Assembly: GCA_019722365.1 (NCBI GenBank)
Contig: JADFUC010000964.1
Coordinates: 496,001 to 560,000 of the forward strand
Length of the DNA stretch: 64,000 nt
Reading direction: 5' to 3'
Origin: Lithospermum erythrorhizon
Taxonomy: Eukaryota > Streptophyta > Magnoliopsida > Boraginales > Boraginaceae
Below, piece by piece: positions 51,099 to 62,800 of this stretch; the first letter of the stretch is position 1, and each line of letters opens with the position of its first letter. The notes beneath the pieces are model-generated. The model was not told where the DNA came from. It saw only the letters and a list, made by a program, of their open reading frames with translations, and did not search any database. The translations under genes and the position numbers were made by a program.

Positions 51099-52423
51099 AT
51101 GGATTCCGGCAAGGATGGTGGCGGCCAAAAGTGTAGCTTCTCCCAGACTTGTTCTTTGTTGAGCCAATACATTAAAGAGAAGGGTTCCGTTGGGAATCTT
51201 ACTCTTGGCCTCTCCAACAGTTTCCAACCACATGGTACCATAATTATACTATTTTTTCTGAGTTTAATATGATCATTTTTATTTTGTAGTTGTTAATGTT
51301 TGTTGGTTTTTTTGTGATTTTGGAATCATACAGGGGCTTCAACTAATTTGTTTCCTCACCAGACTAGGTATGTTAATTTTTTTTATTTAACTTAAAATTT
51401 TGGCTATTGTTATTGCAATAACTCAAATTCGAATCTTGTAATTGCGATTAGTGTCTCATGATCATTAGTCTAACTCTATGGTTAGGTATGTTCTTTATTT
51501 GATTTGATTAGTAGCGTAGGCAGAATTTTTATATAGGTGATCAAAAGTATCGAACCGGATAAGTAAGAAAAAATAGAAAAAAAGTAGGGGATAAAAAATG
51601 AAAAAAATAACGTAGAAGTGAAAGAGATAATTTTTGAAAAAATGAATAGTAGAATTTCAATTTTGAAGGGGTTAGAAATTCTAAAATTTCTATTTGAAAT
51701 TTGTCCAATTAATTGATCTAAAATTGTTTTATATTTTTGTAGTGTGACAAATAGAGAGCAGGAAAAGGGTCAAATGATAATTTTCTATGATGGGCAAGTG
51801 ATGGTGTTTGATGAGTTTCCAGCAGAAAAGGTTAAAGAAATTGTGACCATGGCCAATATTGGTCAGAAACCAGCTGAATCTGCTTCAAGTTTTGTCAACT
51901 TTCCCCATTTTGGGAACAATTTGGCTCAGCAGAGTTTACCAATTACCCCTCAACCTATGATTAATGGTACAATTAGTTTATTAGCTCATTATACTACCAA
52001 ACGTTTTTGTCTATTGTGAAGTAGTAGATAGTATCTGCACTTCATTCTGGATCAATTTGGAAAAAATATCCCTGCTTCAACATGGTAAGGTTACATTACT
52101 TGCATACTATCCGACCCCCTACCACACTTAAATGGAAGCTTCTTTAGAGGCATTAGAGAATGTTGATTGTTGATGGTAATGTGCTTTGATATGTAACTAT
52201 TATTAATGTTTGATTGATGTTTGTTTGATTTGGTTCAGATTTACCAATAGCAAGAAAAGCTTCACTTACAAGGTTTCTTGAGAAAAGAAAGGATAGACTC
52301 ACAGCAAAAGCACCTTACCAAACAAGTTCTATGGGAGCTACTTCTAAGCCAGTTGAGGGAAAAGGAAAGCCATGGCTGGGATTGGGTGCTCAGCCACCCA
52401 CCAAAGTTGAACCCTTTGCATAA
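51099..52423 (+). CDS. JAZ/TIFY jasmonate-response repressor
   Basis: Four exons, 51099-51234, 51334-51367, 51743-51966 and 52239-52423, join in phase to 192 residues. The N-terminal group-I motif is present (about 14-37, FSQTCSLLSQYIKEKG). The TIFY/ZIM domain (about 67-92) reads MIIFYDGQVMVFDEFPAEKV, giving IIFYDG instead of TIFYxG. The Jas motif (about 132-159) reads DLPIARKASLTRFLEKRKDR then LTAKAPYQ. It combines the COI1-jasmonoyl-isoleucine degron (LPIAR), the MYC-binding helix and the PY end. JAZ proteins hold MYC2-type factors silent, recruit NINJA/TOPLESS through ZIM, and are degraded on jasmonate. The Jas motif is in one exon, so the splice variants made from a split Jas motif in many JAZ genes are not possible here. 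The C-terminal tail is short and ends EPFA. Confidence 0.95.
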
Positions 52424-53399
52424 TTGTTGTGGCATATATGTCACAGTTAATTATCTAATGTTTGTCTCATGTCATCGTTTGTTCACTTATGTTTAAAAAA
52501 CAAGTTCTTTGGTCCGACCATTTATATATTAATGATATGTTTATTAGTGGTTTTATAAGTTGTGTAATTTCTAAAAACCTTACTGCTTTATGATAATTAG
52601 TTGATGGTTTAGGGCAATTTGTTTTTCTCCAGATTTTGTTTAGCCTCGTGCAAAAGTCAAATAACAAATGATAATGTAAATGGTAACATCAGATTAATAG
52701 TCCAATTTAACTATTTTGATAACCTTTTGCCATTAACTAGAAAATTAATGATGATTTAATTTTGGCACATGAAATCTAGATGTTTCTTAGTATATATTAA
52801 TGATAATGCCGGCATGGGATCCGATCTTTTTGGCTCTTATGCTGAATCATCGTGTGCTGCTTTGGTTGTTGCTTCCATCCACGAGTTCTCGGCTGCTCGT
52901 AATTTTTTTTTTTGCATTCTTCCTTTCAAAATTTCCAACTTTTATTCAGAATTTTACTCATTTAGGACTTTCAAACATGCACATTTATCTCAATTTCATA
53001 TTTAAAATTTTGAAATTTCAATATTAAGGTATGTTTGTATTGAATTTTGATTATTTATTTGCATCAATTTAGCTGTTTTCATAGGTTTAATTGAATAATA
53101 ATTTGAGATTAGTTTTCAATTTATAGCTCAAAAGTTGGGTTCTTTTCGTTTGGAGATTATGATGTGGTGTTAATTTTTAGGATTATTTTTTGTTTGAATT
53201 TGGTGATATTTGTTGGGTTAAGGGGGTTTTTATATTAAAGTTGGTATTTTTAGGATTGGTTTCAATAGATCCCAAGTTTGGTTCTTTTTGATTTGGGGAT
53301 TATCATGTATATTTTTCTTTTTAAGATTATTTATGGTTTAAATTTAGTTGGGTTCTCTAATCCTCTCTGCTTATATATATATTTGTTGTTTTTGAGTAT

Positions 53400-53590
53400 T
53401 GGTGTGATTGATTAGGGGTTATGGTGATTTGGGTATAGTGGAACTTCAATAAATATTGATTCTTGATTATGAATTAGTACCTTCAACATAGTAATTGGTT
53501 TAGGGGTTATTGTGATTTGGGTATAATGGAAGTTGAATAAAAGTTGGTTCTTGTTTATCAAATAGTACCTTTATCCCAAAAGATAGTTTA
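53400..53590. repeat. Tandem duplication, about 100-bp unit
   Basis: Two diverged copies share ttaggggttatggtgatttg (about 53413) and ttaggggttattgtgatttg (about 53501), then gggtatartggaa and a ttggttctt/attgattctt segment. No coding sense is seen. Confidence 0.7.
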
Positions 53591-53677
53591 GTGAAATAAG
53601 ACAAATGAAATAGCGATTAGTTAAAGATTGTTTTGCGATGTCTAAAACCGTTATTGTTTCTCCTTTTTGTTTTATAG

Positions 53678-53939
53678 CTCATCTCTGATGAAGCTGTTAG
53701 GCATCAGCTTGATGCACTCAAGTTCAATGATAAACCACATGAAGATTATGAAATTAAAGTTATGTACAGGGTATTGTTTTGCATTTCGGTCCCTTGTGTT
53801 TAATTTACAATTTGTCTGCTTAGATGAATCTTACAGCTAGAGAATCTGTGAGTTCAGTTTCTTTATAATGTGACAGCTTGCTGGATTTGATCCTTTCGAG
53901 AGGTCAACTTGCTTTGGGCGATTCTTTGATTTGTGACAG
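53678..53939 (+). pseudogene. Two exons of a conserved plant gene, ended by a nonsense codon
   Basis: Exon 53678-53770 (after tttatag, before GTATTG) reads LISDEAVRHQLDALKFNDKP then HEDYEIKVMYR. Exon 53877-53939 reads LAGFDPFERSTCFGRFFDL and then a TGA, followed by CAG and a GT donor. The pattern 'VMYR.AGFDPFERS..FG.FFDLGQ' is one I associate with a conserved plant protein, but I cannot name the family. TGA stands where a glycine codon (GGA) would be expected. No further exons are clear up- or downstream, so this looks like a truncated gene copy. Just after it, a roughly 115-bp segment containing acaggttagtaagatcc is duplicated (53936 and 54046). Confidence 0.45.
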
Positions 53940-54199
53940 GTTAGTAAGATCCGTTTGATTGCTCTTGCTATTATCAGTTATGTAGTTTTGATGGTACGCA
54001 ACCTTACCCCTTAGCATCCCTTTAAACTCTCTGATGTGCTTATTACAGGTTAGTAAGATCCCTTTATTACTGGTTGTTGTCCATCCCTTTAAAGCGACTA
54101 TGATCGATCTGGCTGTGAAAATGATCAGTGATGGTCGAGGATCAGAATTGATGCCCAGGGAAACTGACCCATAACTGCATACAAGTGAGTGGCAAGGCA

Positions 54200-56800
54200 T
54201 GCATTATCCTTCAGTTCTTCATTATTTTAAATTCTTATGATCAACTTATGACACGTACTTGTTGTGAATCCATTCATACATGTTGACATATATTACATGA
54301 GGTATGGTTACTTGAGGGAAATGCGTATTTGTTTTTCTCCCAGATGCTGAAGTTTGTGGATATGGAATTAGTTATCAAAATAAGTTGCCTTACAATTGAT
54401 GTGGATTAAGACCTATATGCTCTACAGTCTACTCTACAATTTTAGATCTAGAGAGGAACCGGAAAAGAGGCAGGGATAGACACGTTTTACTTGTTATGTA
54501 ATCTTTTTGTGACCAGAGGAGGCTTGAAGAAGGAAGGAGAGAAGAGAGAGGGAAATTTCACATTAGAATCGTTTCCGCCTGCTCATACCTGCACAGATGA
54601 GCACTATGTGATTTAGGACAACGCATGTCCAGTGAGGCCTTCCTTGTTTGGTGCCAAAATTGTACGTGATATGGTATCTTCATATCTAGATTGCTTAGTT
54701 TTCCTGACCCTTGTGCTTTAAGCAAATAGTAAGTTTGTTTCTTTACCGAACTGTATATTTTAAGCGTGCATTAGAAACCAAAGACGAAGTACTAACCTGC
54801 TAATAATAAACGAAATTGTAATCTAAAATTGTGAAACTCTTGCACCCAATCATGAATCACTCGTAGAGAATTTGTCGACTTTAATTGTGAGAAAGAGCTA
54901 GAATGAAAAGGCACCCTTGCTTTTCCTCTCTTTTGTTGAGTTAGTTTTTAGAGTGCTCTAGCTACAAGGAATATTCATGAGTTCTCTAGAGAGTTCCTAC
55001 AATCTCTACACCCATAACATGACTCTGTCTCTTTTGAACTGGCAGCGAATAGGAGGTTCTTGGAATAGATATTGGCTGACGGAGTCACTACTCCATGATG
55101 GAGACACAACGGAATGAATCTTCTGGTCCTACCCCAGAGTTCTCACGATATGGACTTTCTTTGACTGAAGGAAGTAGTTTATTGGGAAAGGAAGAATCAG
55201 TCTTTAATCCTAGGTGTTAAATTTAGTTTGAGGATAATTGCTGCTATTGGTTATAAGACCTGCAATTGATCACTTAATTGGTGCAAGTTACTTTGTCTTA
55301 CAAATTACAAGCAATTTATATCTCAACACTAATTGAAGATGACAGGTTTCACTTAGCATTTAACAATTTGTTCGATATTGGTTTTTATGTTATAATCACA
55401 TGATTCCTTTCATAACTGTGATGCCTGGACATCATAAAAGCATTACTTCTTGATGCACTTGAAAATATAAGCACTCTTTTGCATATAGTTACAGCGGAGT
55501 GTTACTAAGCATTTTTATTTTCATTTAGTTCATCTTTTAGGTGTGGTTGATTTATTATCCATATGATATTGATAAGAAATGAAGTTGACGCAAGTCTCTA
55601 GGGTGAGCTTAATGGAGAAGTTATGGCGAGAGTGATCAAAGAGGCAGGGATATTACATTTCACCGCTCAGAATCAAGACAACCTTCGCAATAAACGACAA
55701 AGGATTAATTCTAAAATATGACAGTAAAAAGCCTACACACGGACTATCTTTTTATTTTATTTTTATAATTACACCACGGACTATCTATGGAGTATATTTT
55801 TCCACTCATCAGAAGCAATTCCTACTATTAAGTTAGATAACGCCTTTCATTCGACGGCACTACTCACTCGCTGTAAATATATGTTGTTATCTCAATTAGG
55901 AGTGTACAACTACCAAGTCATTCGGAATCCGTTGAATACTCGATCCGATAACATACAAACTCATATCTCCATTCGACTAGTAGTTGAGCCAAACTTAATT
56001 AAATAATACTCGGTATTACGTAGTAATTGATATCCGAAAAAACTGACTCACTTGCAACACTAACCTCAATATTATAATTTCATATTGAAAAGATTGACAT
56101 AGTTGATCTACTGAGTTATATAATGTACCAGCCACCAGGCTAGTTGCTACAAGCCGGCTACAAGCCGGACCAAATTAATGAGATTGAAGTGTTGTGGACT
56201 AATAAATTGGCCATGGGACAACCATTTGACTCGTCTAGTTCAACTATTAATACAAAATGTGCCGTGACACGGGGCTAATAAATTCCATGAAGCTTACTCA
56301 GCTTACATCACTACGTTTCATTCTTTTATCATTTTTATAACTATGATCTAATATTAAACAGTCAATTACTTATCATTTTGATAACTATTATGGTTCAAAA
56401 TCGTCCTAATTTCTTAATATGTAAAATTTTATATTGTTGTAATGCAAAATTATGGATACAGTTAAACTACTTCCGACAATATCACAAACCGACTTACTTT
56501 TGCAGACTCAACAATACACCACCTCTTCAAAAAATTTATTTGCTAGATCAGGTGAATTCTTATCAATTACTTTCTAGCAAAAAATTTGTTCACTCTCATG
56601 TAGAAAGGGCACAATTTATTTCCTTTAGAAATAAGAAATCCAATAATTTACTCAAATTAGATTCCAGGATTTTTTTTCCCAAGCGAAACCAAGAATTGAA
56701 ATTAGGGATAATTCTGATTCTAGGATTAAATACAATAGAACTTTCCTCCTTTATTTTATGATAAAAGAATTTAGCAAAAGTGAGAAAATAAAAGTGATAG
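54200..56800. other. Intergenic, no gene recognised
   Basis: Mixed AT-rich DNA. A short direct repeat of acaagccgg lies at about 56149-56168. A ccgat/ccgaa-rich patch lies at 55920-56045, similar in style to small decayed elements elsewhere in the window. The frame at 56378-56761 shows no conserved motif. Confidence 0.45.
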
Positions 56801-56831
56801 TTCTCTAGAGGAGGAGGTAGAGTTACAATCT

Positions 56832-57116
56832 ATGGCGAAAAGACTTCGATCCACTGACTACCTCAAGCCTATTTTGGAATCTCCAACCGGTTTTGGCACG
56901 AAGCACAAACACATGGAAGAACATCCAATCCGAAACAAACGAAGGAAGTTCAATGCTTTCAATGATGAGAATGAAGAATCATCAACTAATATGCCCAAAG
57001 GAGGAACAGAGAGTGATAATTATGACATGGAGCAACTGCTAGATTTCGAATTTCACCAAACTCAACTACACTTTCATCCGTTCTCAACAATTAACAGGAA
57101 ATGGAGGCGACTCTGA
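56832..57116 (+). CDS. Hypothetical 94-residue protein, doubtful
   Basis: An ATG-started frame encodes MAKRLRSTDYLKPILESPTG and continues with a basic patch (IRNKRRKFNAF) and an acidic, asparagine-rich part, ending STINRKWRRL. The codon use is not obviously non-coding and a purine-rich leader precedes it, but I recognise no domain. The basic patch could be a nuclear signal. It may be a fragment of a larger gene or a chance frame. Confidence 0.25.
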   Translation: MAKRLRSTDYLKPILESPTGFGTKHKHMEEHPIRNKRRKFNAFNDENEESSTNMPKGGTESDNYDMEQLLDFEFHQTQLHFHPFSTINRKWRRL

Positions 57117-57199
57117 AAGATTCATCCCTTCGGTTTCAAGGGTAAAGATAATACACGGGACCGCCTTAAAAATGATAATCTTATATGTTCTTCATTTTC

Positions 57200-59780
57200 T
57201 TCGCATACTAATTCATATTATGATCACAATGGTATCTCTAGTTGTTATAATCTAGAAACTCGAACTTTGATGGATCTTATCCTTTTTAGTTTTACTATTA
57301 AGGACTTCTTATTTAATCCTTCCTTATTAAACAATGAAAAAATATTCACCTTTGACATTAATCGCCAGCAGCCAGCTTTCTTCTATTCACAGCCAAAATT
57401 CTACTTCCATGTGATTTCCTTATATATTATATAGTCGATCTATAATCGACATAAAAAATTCCTTAATTGAATGACACATCACTGGCAGAACCTCAGCTCG
57501 CTCATGTTACGATTCTACTTCCCCTTCGCTTCCATCTTCAACCCATCAAGTTCAGTTTCTACATTCTAGCAATTTTGGGAACACATGGTGATTTTAAGCA
57601 TGAATTAATATTTGTTGTTATGAGTTTGTTTGGCACTTATGGATCCGCCTGATCGCCAGAGATCTTTCATTAAGCGATTCCTTCTAACACAAGAGGCCAG
57701 AACCTCCTTTCCAGCTTAACCTTTTTATATTACGATGCTTGTAAAATTTCAGATACTAGAGTTTCTTTCAAATTTTGCCAGTTTTTTTTTGTAATTTGTA
57801 TGAATTATTGTTTTTATGTAATGGAATTATCAAAAAAAAAATGAATACAGTTAAAATCTAAGCCTGGGAACTATAAAAATATTATTACTCGTAATATGCT
57901 TAATATCCTTGGAATATCTTGCAGACTTGTAACCACTTTTGACCTTTGAAGAGTGGCAATAGTAGCACCTCCTTATTCGAATCTTGGTTTGTTTTTCCTT
58001 TTAGTTTTTATCTTAAAATTCAATTACACTTGTGATGCATCTTTAATCCCTATGAAAATTGTATCCTAGCTCAGTTGAAAATTCAATTACACTTGTGTTG
58101 CTCATTTGTCAACATTTTATTGAGTAACACTAGAACTTTTTGAAAGCTCTAACATTCCATTAAAATTGATTCGAAGAAAGACGTTTAATCGATTACCAAT
58201 AGCTTAAGAATATCCGACCTAAATTTTCATAAAAAAAAATTGAGTTCTACTCTTATATAAATTTTTGTATTTATTATTTATAATACTTAATATATATATT
58301 CGTAATTTGTAATACATTACCTAATTTGATCTAGGTTTAATTTTATTATAGTCACCTCTGGCTATATCAGAAATCTGTTTTTCTCCTAGTCAGCAGTACA
58401 TAAGCTGCTTTATAAGCTTCTTCCAAAAACATTCTCTGTATTCTTTATTTAGATTTTTTTTACTGGCCATTGATGATATGCATGTATATTTGTCTTCACA
58501 TAAGAAGCAAAATGTCCCAGTATTAGTATTGTCACGTAGCATATACGTTATAGTGGTATACCTTCATTTTGTTATTATACCAATCAATTAATACCATCAT
58601 AATGAAAGACACATGGAACACTTGAGTCCATGAATTTTACCACGTAGTATTAATTTCTTTCCAAATGTAAGCATCACAGAATTAAGTTTGTGGATTTTTT
58701 TTCATCAATCTATAATTTATACAACATTCTTCATCCAATACTTTCTCCAATTCAATAGGAAGGATGTCCTGGAGTTTTTATATATATTAAGACATGTATA
58801 CAAATTATTCATCTACTCCTTTAATCCATTAATTATTAGAAATATTTATTTTACTTCATAAGTATTAAAAAAAAGACAATGACTCTTGAAAAGTATACTT
58901 TATAGTCTGTGAATGTTCAGAACCAATAGAGACTAAAAAGAAAATGATAAACAATTTAATTCTTGAAAATATCAAAATGTCTTCTAAATTAAACAAAACT
59001 CAATAGCCTAAAACGTCTTTCATATTAAATTGGAGGGAATATTAATTTAGAAGAAGAAGTGTCTATTATCGTATTATCGAGAAATCAAACATCTAATCGA
59101 AGACATTCGGTAAGATGTATGACCACCACAATTGAGAGCTAGAGTGATTATATCGAGAGCAAGTGGAGTAATGTCGTCCGGATTAATTTCCACCAATTAT
59201 AATGGTTAATACTCCTTATAGTAACTCAAGTTTTGGACATTCAAGTGTGATTACATCAACCCATCAACTCAGGTACAATATTACTACCCCGGGTATTATG
59301 TTTGTTCAAATGGATCTTGTCGTGGTGAATATCAAACTCACATCATATAATTCATTTCATACCACGTTCTCAATTATATTTCGTTAAAATCATAATCATT
59401 ATTTTATTTCAAATTTATAAATCAATTTATAAAATATAATAAACTTAACATAATGTAACATAAAATACCACGCAATATCGCATGAAATGGACAATATTAT
59501 GAAAAAAAACATTTGGCGTCTGGAACACAAACACATTAACACGTACACAAACAGAAAATAAAACAGATCCAACATCACAAAAAACAGTATAAGACTTAGA
59601 CAGACACCATTGATTTTTTCTTACATTCAGATTCAACTAATACAACATCATCTTATTACACCCCCCCCCTAATTTGTCCATTTTCTTTATACTCATTAAA
59701 TATGTTCATACATTTATGTTTGTATATGTGAAAGATTCATCGTTTGATTAAGAAAATATATATATTCAAGAAAATAATAA
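57200..59780. other. Intergenic, promoter side of KASII
   Basis: No gene is supported. A diverged repeat of attcaattacacttgtg occurs at 58020 and 58083. MITE-like ends may lie at 58730-59030 (ccaattcaatagga and taaattggagggaata). The right end should contain the KASII promoter. Confidence 0.4.
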
Positions 59781-59826
59781 GAAGCAACAAAATAGACATA
59801 TAATTTGATTGGGTTTGTTGAATTGA

Positions 59827-62800
59827 ATGGCGTTGACAGGGGTTCTGGCATGCATGCCAGTGGCTTCTGAGCCTGAAACGACGTCGTTTCATATGTTGGG
59901 TTCAAGGATCACTCAATGGACCACCCTATCTACTACTAGGCGCCGCCTCTTTAACCTCCATACAACTGATTGTTTGGGTATGCTGTGTTTTTTGCTCAAT
60001 TTAATTGGTTGCTTTTCATAAAAATGCCATATTTTTGCATTTTGGATTGATTCATGTGTGTGATGCAGTTTAAATGTTACTAATGTTATGTTTTTTAGCT
60101 GAATTTAGTTGGTTGGTTTTGATAAAAATGTCATATTTTTGCATTTTGGATTGATTGATGTGTGTTATGCAGTTTAAATGTTACTAATGCTGTGTTTTTT
60201 TGCTGAAATAATTGGTTGGTTTTGATAAGAATACTATATTTTTCATTTTGATGGTATTGGTTGATTGATGTGTGTGATGTAGTTTAAATGTTACTAATGC
60301 TGTGTTTTTTTTGCTGAATTTAGTTGGTTGGTTTTGATAAAAATGTCATATTTTTGCATTTTGGATGTGGTATGGGTTGATTGATGTGTGTGATGTAGTT
60401 TAAATGTTACTAATGCTGAGTTTTTCTTTGATTTTTTAGTTGATTTGATTGGTATATATAGGTAATTCTGAGTGATTTGGTTACCCTTTTTGCTGTATTT
60501 TATAAAGTTGCGATCTTTTTGCATTTTGGATATGGTATTGACTGATTGATTATTTGTGTGATGTAGCTTAAATGCTAATAATGCTGGGTTGGTCTTTGAT
60601 TTTTTTGTTATTTGGGACTTAATCTGGATAGTATATGTAGGTAATTTTGAGTGATTTGGTTTCCATTTTTTTAGTATTTATTGGTGCTGTCAAAGTTTTG
60701 TAATTTGATTTGTTGGGATACAATCTAGTTGTGGGTTGAAGTAGTCTTAATACTTGGGGAATGTACTAATGTATCATACCATAAGATATGCGTGAACAAA
60801 ACCCTGACTTTGGATTTGGGGGTCTATGTGGCAACATGTTTTTTGGTGCATTGTCATGCAGATGTTGTGGTTTCATGTGTTTGTTGTGCGTGAATTTTGG
60901 GTGAGGGGGAAATGGACGTCCAAGTGTCGGGATTTGTATTTATATTTCTTTCAATTGTGCTAAAATAAAAGTTAATTGGGTTGGAAGGTTTGTTAATACG
61001 ACAAAGTTTGCCCGCTTTGTTTACTTGCACGAAACTGGGATCCTCAATGAGCAATTCTATTTTACATGATTTAGGCATTAGTGTATTACCCTATTTCACC
61101 GTCAAGTGTGGGATAGGGTGCTTAGGAGGTGTCTGTCAGTTGTCATCGGCACTGGTAATGGTGAGTTCAATATGATTTGTTGTTATGATCATATGTTAAC
61201 TATGTTACCTTTCTGATGTAGTTTTCATGACTTCAATTTAGTAAATATGGTCTATTGCATACAGGGTCAACAGAAATTGGCTAACATTTTTCTTCGTTGA
61301 ATTAAATTTCAGGGAAAGCAATGGCCATAGCAGTTCAACCTGCTATGGAAACAACATTTAAGAAGCAGCCCGTGACAAAGCAAAGAAGAGTGGTTGTGAC
61401 AGGGATGGGTGTAGAGACCCCTGTTGGTAGCAATCCTGATGTATTTTACAATAATCTTCTTGAAGGTGTCAGCGGCATAAGTGAGATTGAAGCATTTGAC
61501 TGTACTCAGTTCCCAACAGTATGCTTTCTTTGAAGCCTTCTTTTCTGTATCATGATATATTTGATTATTAATATATATTTATATAACAGAGAATTGCTGG
61601 GGAAATCAAGTCTTTCTCAACAGAAGGTTGGGTTGCCCCCAAACTTTCTAAAAGAATGGACAGGTTCATGCTTTATATGCTGACAGCGGGCAAAAAGGCA
61701 CTGGCTGATGCTGGAATTACTGAGGATGTGATGAATGAGCTTGACAAGACCAGATGTGGTGTTCTGATTGGATCTGCTATGGGTGGGATGCAGGTGGGCA
61801 CTTGTTTTTATTTCTACATGCTTACTTATGCCATGCAACTATTAGTTGAGAGATGTTAATTATCAGGAAGAAGTGGCATTCAATTCGTGCGGTATAAAAA
61901 GAAGTTTAGCATTTTCTGATATTTGGTAAGTAGGTATTAGGGTATCTCTTTGGAGAAATGGCTATTGCATCCCACTCTTACATTTTTAATAGATCTTTTA
62001 TGCTTCATTGAGTTCATTCTTTGTGACTTGACATATCCGTTACTGCTCTTAAAATGTTTAATAACTAGTCACTTATTTTTTCAATCATTCACATGATGAA
62101 AACTAGTTTCGAGGCATTCTATGCTTTGAACGCCATTGTAGCATCTGGTCAACATATATATTATCAGGTATGAAGCATCTTAAATTTGTGTACTTGAACT
62201 ATCTTTTTTAGGTCTTTCATGATGCAATAGAAGCTTTGAGGGTTTCATACAAGAAGATGAATCCTTTTTGTGTGCCTTTTGCTACTACAAATATGGGTTC
62301 TGCTATTCTCGCTATGGATTTGGTATTTAGATCTCATCAACTCTCCATCTTACTGATTTGTATGGTGATGAGCTTGCTCCCAATCTTCTAAACACTTATT
62401 CACGTCACGACAGGGATGGATGGGTCCAAACTATTCAATATCCACTGCTTGTGCTACAGGAAACTTTTGTATATTGAACGCCGCTAACCACATAATTAGA
62501 GGCGAAGCTGTGAGTGTCTAGCATTCTTTTTTGCTTTGGGCTAGCAAGTAAACCACATTCTGATCTATTGCTGACCTTTTTTTCCTTTTTATGTAATGGT
62601 TATTAACAGGATTTGATGCTCTGTGGTGGCTCAGATGCAGCAATAATACCAATTGGTACTTTCCCGTCTTACTACTCATTTTGGCAAAATGAGGTTATCA
62701 ATATTCTCAAGTGCTATATGATGCAGGGTTGGGTGGCTTTGTGGCATGCAGGGCTCTATCTCAAAGAAACACTGATCCTACTAAAGCTTCTCGCCCTTGG

